A program made the translations under genes and the position numbers. Source: Candidatus Ruthturnera sp. (GTDB taxonomy: Bacteria; Pseudomonadota; Gammaproteobacteria; PS1; Pseudothioglobaceae). From it: DNA of 6,738 nt. How positions within the stretch are numbered: the stretch's first letter is position 1; the number at the start of each line of letters is the position of its first letter. Location of the stretch: the NCBI GenBank assembly GCA_018648985.1, contig JABGOT010000118.1, forward strand, positions 1 through 6,738. The letters are read 5' to 3'. A model generated the notes under the pieces. The model ran no database searches, was not told the origin of the DNA, and was given only the letters and a program-made list of their open reading frames with translations. Below are positions 5,751-6,738 of the stretch, piece after piece.

Positions 5751-6738
5751 GACGCCTCCACAATGGTTTTAATTGCCTTGGTGATGGTTATTAACTCATC
5801 ATCAGTAATAACAAAGGGTGGCATGGTGTAAAGTAACTTTCCATATGGTCTTAACCAAACCCCGAGCTCAATCAGGCGCTTTTGCATCCACTCTACTCTA
5901 ATTTCTTCTTTCATTTCAATCACTGCAATGGCACCTAAGATGCGTACATCAGCTACTTTATCCTGCTGTCTAAGACTGGAGAGCTCAGCATGAAATATTT
6001 TTTCTATACGAGCAATGTCATCTTGCCATGGCGAATTAAGTAATAATTCGATACTGGCATTCGCCACTGCACAAGCTAAAGGGTTGGCCATAAAGGTTGG
6101 GCCATGCATGAGTGTGCCGACAGTGTTGGTAATCTCATCTGTGGTGAGTGTGGCAGCAAGTGTCATATAACCACCCGTCAGCGCCTTACCCAGGCACAAA
6201 ATATCTGGTGTAACATCTACATACTCTAGCGCAAAGAGCTCGCCCGTTCTACCAAAGCCAGTGGCAATTTCATCCAAAATAAACAACACATCATGCTGAT
6301 CACACAAAGCCTTGGCCTTGGTTAAATACTGTGGATTATAAATGCGCATACCGCCCGCACCCTGAACCACAGGCTCTAGAATCATTGCTGCAATTGAATC
6401 AGAATTTTGTTTTAAAGTTGCTTCTAAATCTTGCAATGCCTCATCCATACTCACCATTGATGGGCTTTTTACAAAAAAGTGTTTTGGCAATACGCCTGAA
6501 AATAAATGATGCATACCATTATCAGGGTCGCACACACTCATGGCACCAAAGGTATCGCCATGATAACCACCACGAATGGTAATGAACTGATGCTTTTCTG
6601 ATTGGTCTTTGTTATGCCAATATTGCAACGCCATTTTTAATGCTACTTCAACTGACACCGAACCAGAATCAGTAAAAAATACTTTGGTTAAATTCTCTGG
6701 TGTAATTCCAACTAAGGTTTTTGCTAGCGTAATAGCAG
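5747..6738 (-). CDS. bioA: Adenosylmethionine-8-amino-7-oxononanoate aminotransferase, 5' end beyond right edge
   Basis: BioA is the PLP enzyme that transfers the amino group of S-adenosylmethionine to KAPA, making DAPA in biotin synthesis. The open frame continues to the window edge, giving 329 residues of an expected 430 or so; about 90-100 N-terminal residues are off the window. The upstream codons read VFFTDSGSVSVEVALKMALQ, the BioA phosphate-binding region, so the GTG at 6656-6658 is internal and not a start. Other motifs: GYHGDTFGAMSVCDPDN, EPVVQGAGGMR, DEIATGFGRTG (Asp codon 6272-6274, cofactor pyridine), LCLGKALTGG (Schiff-base Lys codon 6185-6187, E. coli K274), MHGPTFMANPLACA and LRPYGKLLY (Arg codon 5849-5851, like substrate-binding R391 of E. 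coli). These separate BioA from other class III aminotransferases. It is the first gene visible in a two-gene unit with the metallo-hydrolase gene. Confidence 0.96.
   Translation of the reverse strand, partial: AITLAKTLVGITPENLTKVFFTDSGSVSVEVALKMALQYWHNKDQSEKHQFITIRGGYHGDTFGAMSVCDPDNGMHHLFSGVLPKHFFVKSPSMVSMDEALQDLEATLKQNSDSIAAMILEPVVQGAGGMRIYNPQYLTKAKALCDQHDVLFILDEIATGFGRTGELFALEYVDVTPDILCLGKALTGGYMTLAATLTTDEITNTVGTLMHGPTFMANPLACAVANASIELLLNSPWQDDIARIEKIFHAELSSLRQQDKVADVRILGAIAVIEMKEEIRVEWMQKRLIELGVWLRPYGKLLYTMPPFVITDDELITITKAIKTIVEAS
5755..5759 (-). promoter_or_regulatory. Strong ribosome binding site for the metallo-hydrolase gene, inside bioA
   Basis: Reading the minus strand, GGAGG is followed by four bases and then the ATG at 5748-5750. 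It lies in the last codons of bioA. It is the clearest Shine-Dalgarno in the window and fixes this start, which also agrees with the signal peptide. The spacing is slightly short but workable. Confidence 0.75.

Noticed and set aside
6656..6658. GTG as the start of the bioA reading frame
   Set aside because: The frame stays open to the window edge, and the upstream codons encode VFFTDSGS, a conserved BioA segment, so the GTG is an internal valine.

Overview
This window looks like ordinary chromosomal DNA of an AT-rich gammaproteobacterium. The AccA, TilS, PriA and BioA proteins all resemble their E. coli counterparts closely in motif order. The accA–tilS order echoes the accA/tilS neighbourhood of gammaproteobacteria. 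The low GC (judged by eye), the compact spacing and the SoxH-like secreted metallo-hydrolase would suit a marine sulfur-oxidiser such as the SUP05/Thioglobus group. That placement is inference from general resemblance, not something the sequence proves. There are no RNA genes, mobile elements, CRISPR arrays or other signs of horizontal transfer.

Layout from left to right: (1) The N-terminus of an AzlC-family permease gene runs off the left edge on the minus strand. It is divergent from accA across a short AT-rich gap that carries an extended -10 promoter for accA. (2) accA and tilS (plus strand) overlap by 20 bases and form one transcription unit: fatty-acid synthesis commitment, then tRNA-Ile2 lysidine modification. 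(3) ybeY (minus strand) is convergent with tilS, with 7 bases between stops. (4) priA (plus strand) is head-to-head with ybeY, 16 bases apart on the longest ybeY start. (5) priA and a secreted MBL-fold metallo-hydrolase gene (minus strand) converge with stop codons that abut exactly. (6) The metallo-hydrolase gene is translationally coupled (ATGA overlap, strong ribosome binding site) to the upstream biotin gene bioA, whose 5' end is beyond the right edge.

The genes are mostly core housekeeping: lipid synthesis (AccA), biotin synthesis (BioA), tRNA and rRNA maturation (TilS, YbeY) and replication restart (PriA). BioA makes a biotin precursor and acetyl-CoA carboxylase needs biotin, so the two ends of the window touch the same pathway, although they are separate transcription units here. 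The observations most worth a second look are a PriA that appears to lack its winged-helix domain, and the coupling of bioA to a periplasmic metallo-hydrolase of unknown substrate. I did not find a convincing undescribed system.
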